From Nemertoderma westbladi (taxonomy: Eukaryota > Xenacoelomorpha > Nemertodermatida > Nemertodermatidae), in NCBI GenBank assembly GCA_032718475.1, contig JAUCBJ010004653.1, forward strand, positions 1 through 54,459: a stretch of DNA of 54,459 bases, read 5' to 3'. Made by a program: the position numbers and the translations under genes. Shown here piece after piece: positions 28,559-38,018 of the stretch. Under the pieces are notes generated by a model. That model saw only the letters and a list, made by a program, of their open reading frames with translations, searched no databases and was not told the DNA's origin. How positions within the stretch are numbered: the stretch's first letter is position 1; each line of letters starts with the position of its first letter.

Positions 28559-29781
28559 GCTTTTCAATTCTAACACCCTGTCAATTTGGTTTTCGGAAAA
28601 ATACTTCCACTTTTTCTGCGATTTTAACTGTAACAGAAAAAATTAAGTTAGTTCTAGATTTCAAATCATCCAGTTGCGCAATATACATAGATCTCAAAAA
28701 AGCGTTTGACACGCTCAATCACTCGATATTACTACAAAAACTGGAAGGATACGGAATTCGAGGAACCCCAAAAAATCTAATCCAAAGTTTCCTTACAGAC
28801 AGAACTCAATTTGTATCCCTTAACAATAAAATTCAATCGCCGATTCTGAAAATTACGTGTGGGACTCCCCAAGGATCTATCTTATCACCTTTGCTGTTTT
28901 TACTCTATATAAATGATCTTCCTAACGTATCTAACCTACTAACTACTCTATTCGCTGACGACACAACTTTACTGAACCACAATATTGACATTGACCGACT
29001 AATAACAACAACAAACACAGAACTTGACAAGATTTCGGACTGGCTTGCGGACAATAGACTATCCCTCAATATGACGAAGACAGAATACACTATATTTACT
29101 AACCGCCTACTAACTACTGGTCTTCCTAAAATAAAAATTAAATCTTCTGAGATCAAGCAAGTACAGCATGCGAAATTTCTTGGTATCTGGATAGACGACA
29201 AATTGAAATGGAAAACACATACAAGGTATATATTAAACAAAATTTCCCGCTCAGCTGGTTTATTCTATAAGTTAAGACATATCTTCCCATCCCAGATCCT
29301 TCGTATGCTGTACTTCACTTTGATCAATCCATACATTAATTATGGTATATTGGCATGGGGTGTCGCTGCTAGTACTGTTCTCCGACCTATTCGAATTAAA
29401 ATAAATAAAATTATTCGCTGTCTAACCTTCAGTCACTACCGGTCATCCTCCATACCAATATATAAATCTCTCAATATATTACCTTTACAATCGCTATTCA
29501 ACTACCAGCTAGGCCAACTAATGTACGATATATCCAACAACCCTAAACATCCACTTTCTCATCTATTTACAACTTTTTCTGAAATTCATCGTTACAACAC
29601 TAGGTCAGCCGCTGCAGGCAAATACGTCATACCATTAACACGGCTGAATGTGGCTCATGAGTCTATTGCTGTTTTGGGTGCATCCTTTTGGAATAACTTA
29701 CCAAGTCCAATAACTACTTCAACAACAAAAAATATATTCAAAAAACAATTGAAGACATTCTTAATACACCACATGATTTAA
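28559..29781 (+). CDS. LINE ORF2, RT palm and C-terminus
   Basis: Open frame. RT motifs in order: PCQFGFRKNTSTFSAIL, IYIDLKKAFDTLNH (first Asp), GTPQGSILSPLLFLLYINDL, and the catalytic TLFADDTTLL (about 28950). The thumb region and a typical CR1/L2 C-terminal tail (YNTRSAAAGKYVIP, LGASFWNNLP) follow. It catalyses target-primed reverse transcription in the intact family. All palm catalytic residues are present here, but the upstream stop and frameshift and the missing 5' part make this copy inactive. Confidence 0.85.
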
Positions 29782-29935
29782 TCATTTTCTCTTTTTTTTT
29801 TTTAGGACTATATACATGATTTACATTAAATTTAATTAAAAATTAAAATAAAATAAACAATTTATGAGACACACATCAACAAGGCAAATCGATATTACAT
29901 ATAGTAAATTACTACTTTTTCTTCGTTAATTATAT

Positions 29936-30422
29936 TATTCCCCACTGCTGGCTGATGAACCTGTGAGCCGCTAATAACGCGTAGCTCCCGCCCTTCCCGA
30001 ACCCACGATAATAAAGTTGAATAGATCTTAGAATGATGTTGTTATGCATAAGTGAGTTTTATGGGCCAGTCTGTGAGTGACTGATGTTGAATGTCTGAAA
30101 AGGCAGAAACTACGGTAGAAGCAATGGCACGCTGTCAGGTACACTGCAGAAGGAATAATGCAGAGGTTGAGAAACGCCCTGCCTTATAGGTTCTGGCGGT
30201 AGAACCGTTAGCGAATGGGAGACAACAGCCACTCACAGAGCGCGGTATGATACACACCTATAAATAGCACCCAATCATGACACAGTAATACCATGGCTAC
30301 GCTACACCTACTGTAAGGGCCGGTGGCAATGCTGTAATAGGTGAAGCGGCCGAAATGGTAGAACGGTTCTTATGTTCTTAAATAATGGTTCTTATGGCCG
30401 GGATGGCTGGGCTACGGTCACA
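29936..30422 (-). repeat. BEL3 3' LTR (487 bp)
   Basis: On the minus strand it starts TGTGACCGTAGCCCAGCC and ends CAGCAGTGGGGAATA. It matches the 5' LTR except for a segment near 30373-30395, where the other LTR has about 54 more bases. The purine tract AGGGGGGAG (30423-30431) directly precedes the TG, as expected for a 3' LTR. Confidence 0.88.
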
Positions 30423-30431
30423 CTCCCCCCT
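30423..30431 (-). other. BEL3 polypurine tract
   Basis: AGGGGGGAG on the minus strand, immediately before the 3' LTR start TGTGACC. This is the expected plus-strand primer site in LTR-element replication. Confidence 0.8.
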
Positions 30432-32152
30432 AAGGAATTTGAGAGGTTGCGGAACAACCTCGCAAATTTCCTTATACCCAAAAGACTTAGCCTGCTGGTT
30501 GACATTTGCAGTTGAATGGACTATTCCCTCCCTTGGACATACTGCTGATAGTACTTACCCTTGGTTAACACTGACTAGACTTTGGGAGAATCCCTACTGT
30601 AGTCCCAAGGGGCAGATGGGTACATGTTCTCGCTTCGTCGGGGACTAGGCGATTACATTCTTGTTTCCTTACCTGTGGTGCTAGAGGCGCTAACTTTACC
30701 TCGATTGCCAGGTAACGAAACTGCAGCCGGGCGCGCGGGTGTAACTGCGGAGCAGTACACCCTAGGTTACACTAACCATTTTTGCCAGCTGTGGAGCAGG
30801 CAAGAACAGGTACTACGACGGAGCCGATACCTATGACCTTACCTTGCTGAGTCAGTGTCTCTTGATCTTCGCCAGAGGAGACACATCAAGCAACTTACCG
30901 CGTATCTTTGGCAAGCACTAGCGTGTCTGAGAGCTAAACGACGGATCGTCGCTCCTTGGTACATGAACAGGCGTGAATTCATGTACCCCAGACTGCCTGT
31001 GTGAACTAAATGCGCTTTTTAGCCCACACAGAGAAATGTACATACTTCACTGTATGTACATCCCCAGTATTAGCGCCAAGCAGCGGAACTGCTAAGTCGC
31101 TAACTATGACCCATGTTGACGGAGCCAACATGGTGGTTTGCCGCCTTAGAATGATCCCGTTGTTAAAATGGGTTCTCAGTGGTCTCATGTCCATCAAATT
31201 CGCCCCTACCGTATTAGGTTTAATAAAGTAAGAAAATTTTAAGAACATGGAGCACTTTATTAATTTACAATAAACTATTGGTGGATGGTATGACTAAATT
31301 TAACTATGCACCAATTTTGAATTTAATAGGGCATATCATTCTCTTTAGGTCGAGCGCTCTAAGCTATATAACACTGATAGCCGACCCTTCACGTTCTAGA
31401 ACGGTAATTACATAAGTTGTCACGTAAACACGGTTTCACACTTTATAACATACATTTTGGACATTGCGGTGGGATAATCTTCAACCAGATGCGCGTAGAA
31501 AGTAGAACCCGCGTGTCATATCCTTTAGTTGATTGGCATTGGGAACCATAGCTATAATCTAAGCCAACAAGGCTTAACTCGCGATAACTCAGATTGTGCT
31601 AGCTATGGTTTGTATGTGACAAGGCAGTGTCTTGATGAGACTCAGATGCTAAATAGCGTGGTGCTATATTAATCCAATTCCTTGTCACAATGAATAATAA
31701 TGGTGGTTGGTGGTGCTAATATAGGTTTCACTTAGCCTAAGAAGAATGCTATCCTAGTAATAGCCTACATACGTTGCGCGTAATGTGCCTATAAGTAAGA
31801 GGCACAGACCTATATTACACTATAGAAGTTTGTTATAATTATACATAGTGCTAGGTACATAATTAATTAGAAATAGAAGAGTTAGGGCTAATTAACAAAT
31901 GACATTGTTAATTAGAGTGGCACTATGCCGTAGAGCGCGGAGCCCTCTACAAACATAGCTTTTAGGGGTAGCCTCGCTCACCGATTGCGGCACAATCGGA
32001 TAGGCATATCCCTGCGGTGGAATATTCAAGTGCACACTGACAGCCGTGCCTCCAGTGGTGGGTTTGCCCTTTACAGGGTTTACCACGCGTCCTAGAGACC
32101 CAGTCAGTTTTTAGTTACTGAAGACTACGGAGTAATCCTAGTAACATTAGCT
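30432..32152 (-). other. BEL3 3' untranslated region rich in perfect hairpins
   Basis: About 1.7 kb without a credible gene. It is packed with inverted repeats, several with loops containing CGGAA, CGGAG or CGGCA on the plus strand: GAGGTTG/CAACCTC (30443-30461), GTGT(A)ACTG/CAGTACAC (30739-30760), AGCAG/CTGCT inside TAGCG/CGCTA (31071-31102), CCATGTTG/CAACATGG (31111-31133), GTAGAG/CTCTAC (31930-31950) and CCGATTG/CAATCGG (31981-31999). Others have different loops: 30958-30987 (10-bp stem), 31036-31061 (10-bp stem), 31546-31608 and 31616-31688 (9-bp outer stems). Confidence 0.75.
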
Positions 32153-32546
32153 GTCTATGGAATAGACATAGTTGAGCTGTCCCGGAGTGGACATTATAGT
32201 ACTAGCAGCCTATAAAGCAGGCCTAGCTACATCGTCTACGGAGTAGACATAAGGTTGTCCATTAAGTGGACATAAGTAAGTGGTCTACAGAATAGACCTA
32301 AAGCTATCCATGGAGTGGATGTAAGTAAGCGATCTATGGAATAGATCTAAAGCTAAAGCTGTCCACGGAGTGGACCTAAGTACACAGTCTACGGGGTAGA
32401 CCTATGTTGTCCTTTAAATAGGCACATAAAGCTGTCCATAGAGAGGACATAAAGTTGAGTTTATTAAGTCTATTGAATAGACATAAAGGAGAGTTTGTTA
32501 AAGTCTACGGAGTAGACATTGAGTTTATGATAATCCACTGGTGGAT
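32153..32546 (-). repeat. Tandem array of covarying mini-hairpins in BEL3
   Basis: Thirteen hairpin units of about 15 nt recur at about 25-bp steps. Starts: 32153, 32179, 32234, 32257, 32282, 32306, 32331, 32361, 32387, 32434, 32468, 32503, 32533. Stems are GTCTA/TAGAC, GTCCA/TGGAC, ATCCA/TGGAT, GGTCTA/TAGACC and GATCTA/TAGATC; the loop is usually CGGAG, TGGAA or similar. Eleven units pair perfectly, with both arms changing together between units; 32434 has one mismatch and 32179 is one base shorter. Spacers are mostly CATAAAGCT-like. A degenerate further unit lies at about 32408. Confidence 0.85.
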
Positions 32547-32605
32547 ATCATCCTTCGCACCAGTTGTTGATATCTGCTGTCGATGCGAAGTTGAGAGGAT
32601 TTTGG

Positions 32606-32623
32606 TTTTTTTTTTTTTTTTTT
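32606..32623 (-). repeat. 18-A homopolymer downstream of BEL3 integrase
   Basis: A run of 18 T on the plus strand (A on the element strand) between the hairpin array and the pol stop, next to a G-rich GGGGGGAGGATGGGTGGC stretch on the element strand. Confidence 0.7.
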
Positions 32624-32663
32624 GCCACCCATCCTCCCCCCAGACGGCTTGCCCCGTCTTTAA

Positions 32664-33623
32664 TTAGGGCGCGCATTCGAATAGGCAGCAGTTGCCTATT
32701 GGTCGCTTGTAGGTGCGCTTAGCTCCGCTGCCAAGGCTGACCTCGACGGAACGCACTCGGCCGTCTGCGCCTGGGTAGCAGCGCACGATCCTGGCCATGC
32801 ACCAGTCTTTCTTGAGTAGGGTATCATCGGTAACCAGTATGAGGTCGCCCGGTTTGAGGTCCCTCTGCTCCGACCTCCACTTTCGTCGCTTGTGGAGAGT
32901 GGGTATGTATTCTTGTACCCACCGACGTTGATACTCGTCCGCGAGCGCTTGTACCACCCGCCAGGACTTGCGTGAATAGAGTTCATTAGGGTCCCACTCC
33001 CCCCGTCGCATCATCTGAGCTGGTCGTCGCAACAGTAGATGGTTGGGTGTGAGAACCTCGAGTGACATTGGGTCGTCATTGAGCGCGCAGAGTGGTCTGC
33101 TGTTCATAATTTGTTCGCTCTCTGCAAAGACAGTGCGGAGCACGTCCTCCGTGACGATGTGCCCTCTGAGTAGTGACAGCATCAGGCGTTTGGAACTTCC
33201 AATGAGACGTTCCCAAACTCCGGCGGTGTGTGGTGCATAGGGCATAGTGTGTACCCAGTCCACACCTTCGCGGCGCATTGCGAGAGCCACTTCCTTGGCA
33301 TTGAAGGTACACCTGGCTTCTTTGAGCTCCGCCTCTGCACCGATGAAATTTCCCCCATTATCGGAAGCCATGCGCTTGATCTTTCCACATCGATTGATGA
33401 AGCGTCGAAGGGCGTTGATGAAAGCGCTGGCCGCGGCGTCGACTGCAAGTTCCAAGGCGATGGCTCGGGTATTGTTGCAAACGAAAATGATGCCATACGA
33501 TTTCCGCTGCTGTCGATAAACCTTTACCACTATCGGCCCGAACATATCAGTTCCTGTATAGGTAAATGGTGGTTCATACTCTATTGTTCGTTCGGGTGGA
33601 AGCGGCGCCATCACTTGGGTTAC
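32664..33623 (-). CDS. BEL3 integrase core and C-terminal domain
   Basis: The final 320 codons of the Pol frame, after an in-frame TGA at 33624-33626. DDE core: FTYTGTDMFGP (Asp 1), MASDNGGNFIGA (Asp 2) and TAGVWERLIGSSKR (Glu). It is followed by a DUF5641-type C-terminus with DLKPGDLILVTDD and RVRSVEVSLGSGAKRTYKRP. Integrates the element's cDNA in the intact family. All three acidic residues are present. It ends at a stop at 32664-32666. Confidence 0.88.
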   Translation of the reverse strand, partial: VTQVMAPLPPERTIEYEPPFTYTGTDMFGPIVVKVYRQQRKSYGIIFVCNNTRAIALELAVDAAASAFINALRRFINRCGKIKRMASDNGGNFIGAEAELKEARCTFNAKEVALAMRREGVDWVHTMPYAPHTAGVWERLIGSSKRLMLSLLRGHIVTEDVLRTVFAESEQIMNSRPLCALNDDPMSLEVLTPNHLLLRRPAQMMRRGEWDPNELYSRKSWRVVQALADEYQRRWVQEYIPTLHKRRKWRSEQRDLKPGDLILVTDDTLLKKDWCMARIVRCYPGADGRVRSVEVSLGSGAKRTYKRPIGNCCLFECAP

Positions 33624-35501
33624 TCATTCTTTCCGCACTAAACGGCAGGTAGAACAAGAGTTTATAGTCTGTTTGATTGATCGGCGCACCGCTGGAATCC
33701 AGTACGTGCGTCTCACGTAAGCGAGAGTTGCGTCAGTACCCCCATGCATCACCCGCTGGTGACTATCGTTGATGATCTGCTGCGTCACTGGGCTCTGCCG
33801 CGGTAGTATTACAGGCTTGCTTGAAATTATCTGACATCCTGCCCGTCGTACTCGTGAGTCCATAACCAGGACTCCTTCCTGGTTTAGTGTTGGTGACAAC
33901 GATTTGATTAGGCTATCCATCGGAATGGGTTTCCCAGATGCTAACCATCCTATCTCCTGTGTGTATGCCAGTCGCTGGACATACTTAATGACAGCCACCT
34001 TGGCTCCCTTCCAGTCTATAATGGGCTTGTCTCCAGTATGCCCTTGTCTGATATAGGCGAACCAGGCCCTGAAGTAGGCTGCCAGCTTCACAGTCTTATA
34101 CCATGAAGAGCTATGACTCAAGAGTTTATCTGTTGGTGTCATCAGTGTACTAGTAGTAGCGAAGCACACGGTCTCCACCTTGACCTCTGGATCTTCTGGG
34201 TCTAACTTGGGAGATTGACCTTTGTCCGGGAATTCCGGCCACTTCCCCTCATCACGGAGAAAACGGGGTCCATGCTGCCAGAGCATCTCCAACTCCTTAG
34301 ATGGGACTTTGAGGGTTCCCCGGGACACTAGGTCGGCTGGGTTCTGGTCTGTCGGGCAGAAGTGCCACTTATTAAGGTTGGTCGTGGCACGTATCTCATC
34401 CACTCTATGAGCAACGAAAACTTTGAATCTTCGTGATTCATTTTGAATGTAGCGAAGCACAACATTGGAATCCGTCCAATACTCTACTTCTCGCTCATTC
34501 TTAAGAGCTTTTCGTACTTGTTGAGCTGCGCGTGTGGCCAGAAGTGCAGCCATCAGCTCTAATCGCGGGATTGTCACTAGTTTTAGTGGAGCAGTTCTGG
34601 CCTTACTGAAGATCAGACGTGGTTGCAGGTTGTTCTCTCCTCCTTGAACCACGTATATCACGGCCCCATATCCCTTAGTCGATGCGTCTGAGAAGGCATG
34701 CAGGACCACTTCGGACATATTGCCATCCGAGAAGTATGGTCGCGGTATACTTAGCCTTCTAGTATCCTTGAGAACTTCGAGCCAAGCTCTCCACTTGATT
34801 TTGAGCTGTTCTGGGAGTTCCTCATCCCATCTGAACTTCCCCAGATATGCTTCGCGAAGGATATGCCTTCCCACCACCAGGTTAGGTGATGCTAACCCTA
34901 TGGGGTCATACATCCTCGCGATGTATGATAGGTAATTCCATAATGTATGCTTTGTCATAGCTGTCTCGTTGAAGATATACACGAGATTATCGTTGATCCT
35001 ATCCCATGAAATCCCAAGCACTCTGGCCTCAGGCTCTGCCGAAGCCTCCGTCAATATCCGGTTGACTTCCCCTGAGGCTGCGTCTGGCTGGCTCCTACCC
35101 TCCGCTAGAGGTTGTAGGCTTATAGGAGCCATGTTCTCACTTTGTTTGAGAAGGCCTGTGGATTTATCCTCTGGGGCCATCTCGGCGTCAAATTCGGGAC
35201 AATTCGACTTGAACTGCCTCAGCCAGAATCCTCCCCGCCGTAGAATCTCTACCGCTTCCTTCGCTAGGCTGAGGATTTGTTCAGTCGAGTTGGCTGATTG
35301 CAGACCATCGTCTACATAGAAGTTCTCCCTAATCATGCGGATTACCTCTTGTGAGAATTCGATGAGAACATTCTTGTCAAAGGTGGTTTGCCGTAGTTTA
35401 TCTGTGGCGATGAACGGCGAACACTTGGCGCCAAAGATGTGGACCAACATCTTGAATTTCTTTGGCACCTCGTTCGGGTTATCGCTGTCGTGCCAGAGGA
35501 A
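33624..35501 (-). CDS. BEL3 RT C-terminal half, RNase H and integrase zinc-binding region
   Basis: Frame between two TGA codons (35502-35504 and 33624-33626). In order: the YVDD catalytic box in ENFYVDDGLQSAN, the connection motif YDPIGLASPNLVVG, an RNase H domain (VVLHAFSDASTKGYGAVIY with the first Asp; RLELMAALLATRAAQQV with the Glu; VEYWTDSNVVLRYI; NPADLVSRG) and an H2C2 zinc finger (HQRVMHGG, then CSTCRLV). Catalytic residues of RT and RNase H are present. The bounding stops are single-codon interruptions in an otherwise continuous frame. Confidence 0.87.
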   Translation of the reverse strand, partial: FLWHDSDNPNEVPKKFKMLVHIFGAKCSPFIATDKLRQTTFDKNVLIEFSQEVIRMIRENFYVDDGLQSANSTEQILSLAKEAVEILRRGGFWLRQFKSNCPEFDAEMAPEDKSTGLLKQSENMAPISLQPLAEGRSQPDAASGEVNRILTEASAEPEARVLGISWDRINDNLVYIFNETAMTKHTLWNYLSYIARMYDPIGLASPNLVVGRHILREAYLGKFRWDEELPEQLKIKWRAWLEVLKDTRRLSIPRPYFSDGNMSEVVLHAFSDASTKGYGAVIYVVQGGENNLQPRLIFSKARTAPLKLVTIPRLELMAALLATRAAQQVRKALKNEREVEYWTDSNVVLRYIQNESRRFKVFVAHRVDEIRATTNLNKWHFCPTDQNPADLVSRGTLKVPSKELEMLWQHGPRFLRDEGKWPEFPDKGQSPKLDPEDPEVKVETVCFATTSTLMTPTDKLLSHSSSWYKTVKLAAYFRAWFAYIRQGHTGDKPIIDWKGAKVAVIKYVQRLAYTQEIGWLASGKPIPMDSLIKSLSPTLNQEGVLVMDSRVRRAGCQIISSKPVILPRQSPVTQQIINDSHQRVMHGGTDATLAYVRRTYWIPAVRRSIKQTINSCSTCRLVRKE

Positions 35502-38018
35502 TCAGAGGCTATCGCTGTCCTCCTGATAGACCCGAACTTGGTGGAACATGGCCTCCACATCGCATGTGAAGGCCTTGGTTCCCTCTCTGAACCTCATGAG
35601 CACATCTGCTCCTGTATTATAAATGTTGGGCCCCTCATGGAGATAGTCGTTCAGCGACTTCCCATGGTATTTGGCTGCAGCGTCGTTAACCAACCGGAGT
35701 TTATTGTTCTTCTTCACATCTACATGAAGGGGTAAGTAATAGGTTCGAGTGGTATTGGGTTCCTGGTTCGCTAGCTGGACTGCCCACCCTCGATCCAGAT
35801 ACTTCTGAATGGTTCGATGAACAAGCTGTTTCTTTCGCTCATCTCGGTTGAGCGTTACCTTGAATTTGCGTAGGCGCTCTACTGCCATGGATTCATTGTT
35901 AGGTAACTGCCCATTCGGGTCTTTCCACAGCATTCTTGCTGTGTAGTGGCCATCTCGAAAGATGGTTGAATTTGTTGGTGCCTTGGTTGCTCTAACGTCC
36001 TCCTGGGATTGGCCAAGCGTCGGTTCATACAACCCTTCGCTATCCAGGTTGAAGAGGGTTGCTAGGTCTTGTGCCACCGTAGTGCCACTTGAGATCCCAG
36101 CTGTGTCAGTTGGGGTATAAGTGAGTTCATGGGATGTGATTGGTCTAGCTGGGCCCGGTTTTACTGATTTAATGATGTGGTTAGCAGTAACAGCCTCTGT
36201 CGGGTTTGATATACACGGTACCTTAGCCACCTTGCCAAGTAATACCCAACCCAGGGGTGTTCGTACAGCCTGGGGCTGATTTCTACCCGGACCCTGAACT
36301 ATCTCCAGCTCTGCATGTACCGGGAGACAGCACATCCCCAGCACCATGGTGACATATGGAAGATCCAATGGCGGAAGAGAGAAGTCGATGTCGTCCAGGT
36401 ATGAGTACTGGGCTATCTCCTCCGTTGTTGCTCTTTCGGCGGGAACGTTTACCTCGTCTATCACACGTACTGCTGGGCACTTAATTGAGAACTCAGGCCC
36501 TGGCATAATAGAACTAACTGTACATTCCCCAACCGGCATGTTTATCTCCTGGTTCTTTAATGCAATAGTGCTTATATGCACGGTCTCTGGCTGTGTTGCA
36601 ATATGCAACTGTTTCCGAATGACTTCACCTTGGATGTCGATTCCAGCACCGTTATCGACTAGTGCTAGGGTTGTCAGTGACCGTTTCCTCGATCCTGTCA
36701 CTCTAACAGGAAGTATCTTAAGATACGTTATCTCTCCATAATATAGATCCTGGAGAGATAAAGTGTTTATCACGCCTGTAGCCCCGGATTCAGCAGATTT
36801 CCCAGACTTTGCAGGCGCATAGGGACAGTTCGTTGAAAAGTGGCCTGTGGTCACACAATGCTTGCATGTACCATGACGCTTGTGGTAATTCCACTTGTCC
36901 TGTTGGCTTTGTGCTTGCCACACCCTGCAAGTTCTAGTAGGGTGACCTTTGTTTCTGAAATGGATCTGGCAGTCCACCTCGTCGCTGTAATCTAAGGTTC
37001 CTATGTCCCAGTAAGGTGTAAATGGAGTAAACCGCTCCGATTGTTTATATGTCGAATTTCGAGAAGTGCCCTCCGGAGGTGCCACTGGTGGTTGGTGCCT
37101 TTTTGCTGGCACCGAGGGTGACTTCGATCTTGACACGGGATCCCTACTGGACCTTTCATTTTCTGCCAGATGAAAAACACCTGTGGCATTTTTGCGTGGC
37201 AGCGGATAAGCAGGGCTATTCATTTTGTCTCTATTTGTGGTTGCGGGAATTTCTTTAGATTTTCCTCCAGTTTTAGGAATGTTGAAGTTATCTTCCCCAT
37301 ATATGGGGTCTGTCATAATCTCTGCCTGGAAGGTAAGGAAGGTGGACAGGTCTGCAAAATCTGGTTCCCTGTCCTTTTCCTCGTGTAGGACATATGCCTT
37401 CTTGCGCCATAGGCTGCGCATCCATACTGGTAAGGTTTCCACTATGGATGTCATATTGGACGTGGAGCTAAGCTCGGCTGGTCGCCCCAATGTGCGCAGC
37501 ACAATAAGAGCCTTTTTGACCTTTGCAGCAAAGGCCTTTAATTCTTTAGGCTTTTGCAAGGATGGGGTATGCACGAATTGTACATACTCTTCAGGCTTTG
37601 TCCCATCAAATGTAAAGGGTTTGATGGGAGTCAATTCTAAACGCACCCTGAGTGCATCCACCACTGCACTCATTCCCCCTGTAGGGTCTGTGCTGCTGAC
37701 ATGTTCTGGTATTGTTGGTAGTGAAGTAGTCTGTCCAATAGAGCCACTGGCAGGTCCTGATGGGACACCATCCCTATGGGAAGACCCTTCACCAATATTT
37801 GGTCTATACATTCCTAGGCCCCCTGGGCCCCTTGCCATGTCCTTACCCCCAACATTATTATATGCAGGTTTATCAGTTTCCCTACTGGGGTAAGATAGCC
37901 TAGGTAAAGTATCATAATGTGGACCTACGGGGCTATGAATAGTTTCATTAGACCCCCTTTGGGTGTATGTCCCTGATGAAGTTGGGTTGTATGAAGGGCT
38001 TGCTGTTACTGGTAAATA
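35502..38018 (-). CDS. BEL3 Gag-Pol: Gag domain, zinc knuckle, protease, RT N-terminal half
   Basis: The frame is open from directly after the TAA at 38019; the first ATG is at 37838. In order: a Gag DUF1759-like domain (KPFTFDGTKPEEYVQF, then LGRPAELSSTSN), CCHC-type knuckles (CKHCVTTGHFSTNC), an aspartic-protease-like site TLALVDNGAGIDI, a pre-RT TPLGWVLLG motif, then RT motifs TYYLPLHVDVKKN, LVNDAAAKYHGK and the first catalytic Asp in FTCDVEAMFHQV. It stops at a TGA (35502-35504) inside the RT domain, only a few codons past that motif. Confidence 0.88.
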   Translation of the reverse strand, partial: YLPVTASPSYNPTSSGTYTQRGSNETIHSPVGPHYDTLPRLSYPSRETDKPAYNNVGGKDMARGPGGLGMYRPNIGEGSSHRDGVPSGPASGSIGQTTSLPTIPEHVSSTDPTGGMSAVVDALRVRLELTPIKPFTFDGTKPEEYVQFVHTPSLQKPKELKAFAAKVKKALIVLRTLGRPAELSSTSNMTSIVETLPVWMRSLWRKKAYVLHEEKDREPDFADLSTFLTFQAEIMTDPIYGEDNFNIPKTGGKSKEIPATTNRDKMNSPAYPLPRKNATGVFHLAENERSSRDPVSRSKSPSVPAKRHQPPVAPPEGTSRNSTYKQSERFTPFTPYWDIGTLDYSDEVDCQIHFRNKGHPTRTCRVWQAQSQQDKWNYHKRHGTCKHCVTTGHFSTNCPYAPAKSGKSAESGATGVINTLSLQDLYYGEITYLKILPVRVTGSRKRSLTTLALVDNGAGIDIQGEVIRKQLHIATQPETVHISTIALKNQEINMPVGECTVSSIMPGPEFSIKCPAVRVIDEVNVPAERATTEEIAQYSYLDDIDFSLPPLDLPYVTMVLGMCCLPVHAELEIVQGPGRNQPQAVRTPLGWVLLGKVAKVPCISNPTEAVTANHIIKSVKPGPARPITSHELTYTPTDTAGISSGTTVAQDLATLFNLDSEGLYEPTLGQSQEDVRATKAPTNSTIFRDGHYTARMLWKDPNGQLPNNESMAVERLRKFKVTLNRDERKKQLVHRTIQKYLDRGWAVQLANQEPNTTRTYYLPLHVDVKKNNKLRLVNDAAAKYHGKSLNDYLHEGPNIYNTGADVLMRFREGTKAFTCDVEAMFHQVRVYQEDSDSL

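Larger units (their letters stand above)
27930..29870 (+). mobile_element. 5'-truncated CR1/L2-like LINE
   Basis: A non-LTR retrotransposon with the RT and its C-terminal region present and no endonuclease domain in the window, so it is 5' truncated. An A/T-rich 3' tail follows the stop at 29779-29781 (with a T11-12 tract at about 29792). No poly(A) or clear target duplication was seen. The right border is approximate; BEL3 starts at 29936. Confidence 0.75.

Noticed and set aside
30385-30836. Overlapping plus-strand ORFs at 30385-30648 and 30624-30836
   Set aside because: They are on the antisense strand of the BEL3 3' region, share no motif with known proteins, and the sequence is better explained by hairpins.
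31006-31248. Possible env-like ORF in the BEL3 3' region (minus strand)
   Set aside because: Only 80 codons, no signal peptide or membrane segment pattern, and it overlaps perfect hairpins.
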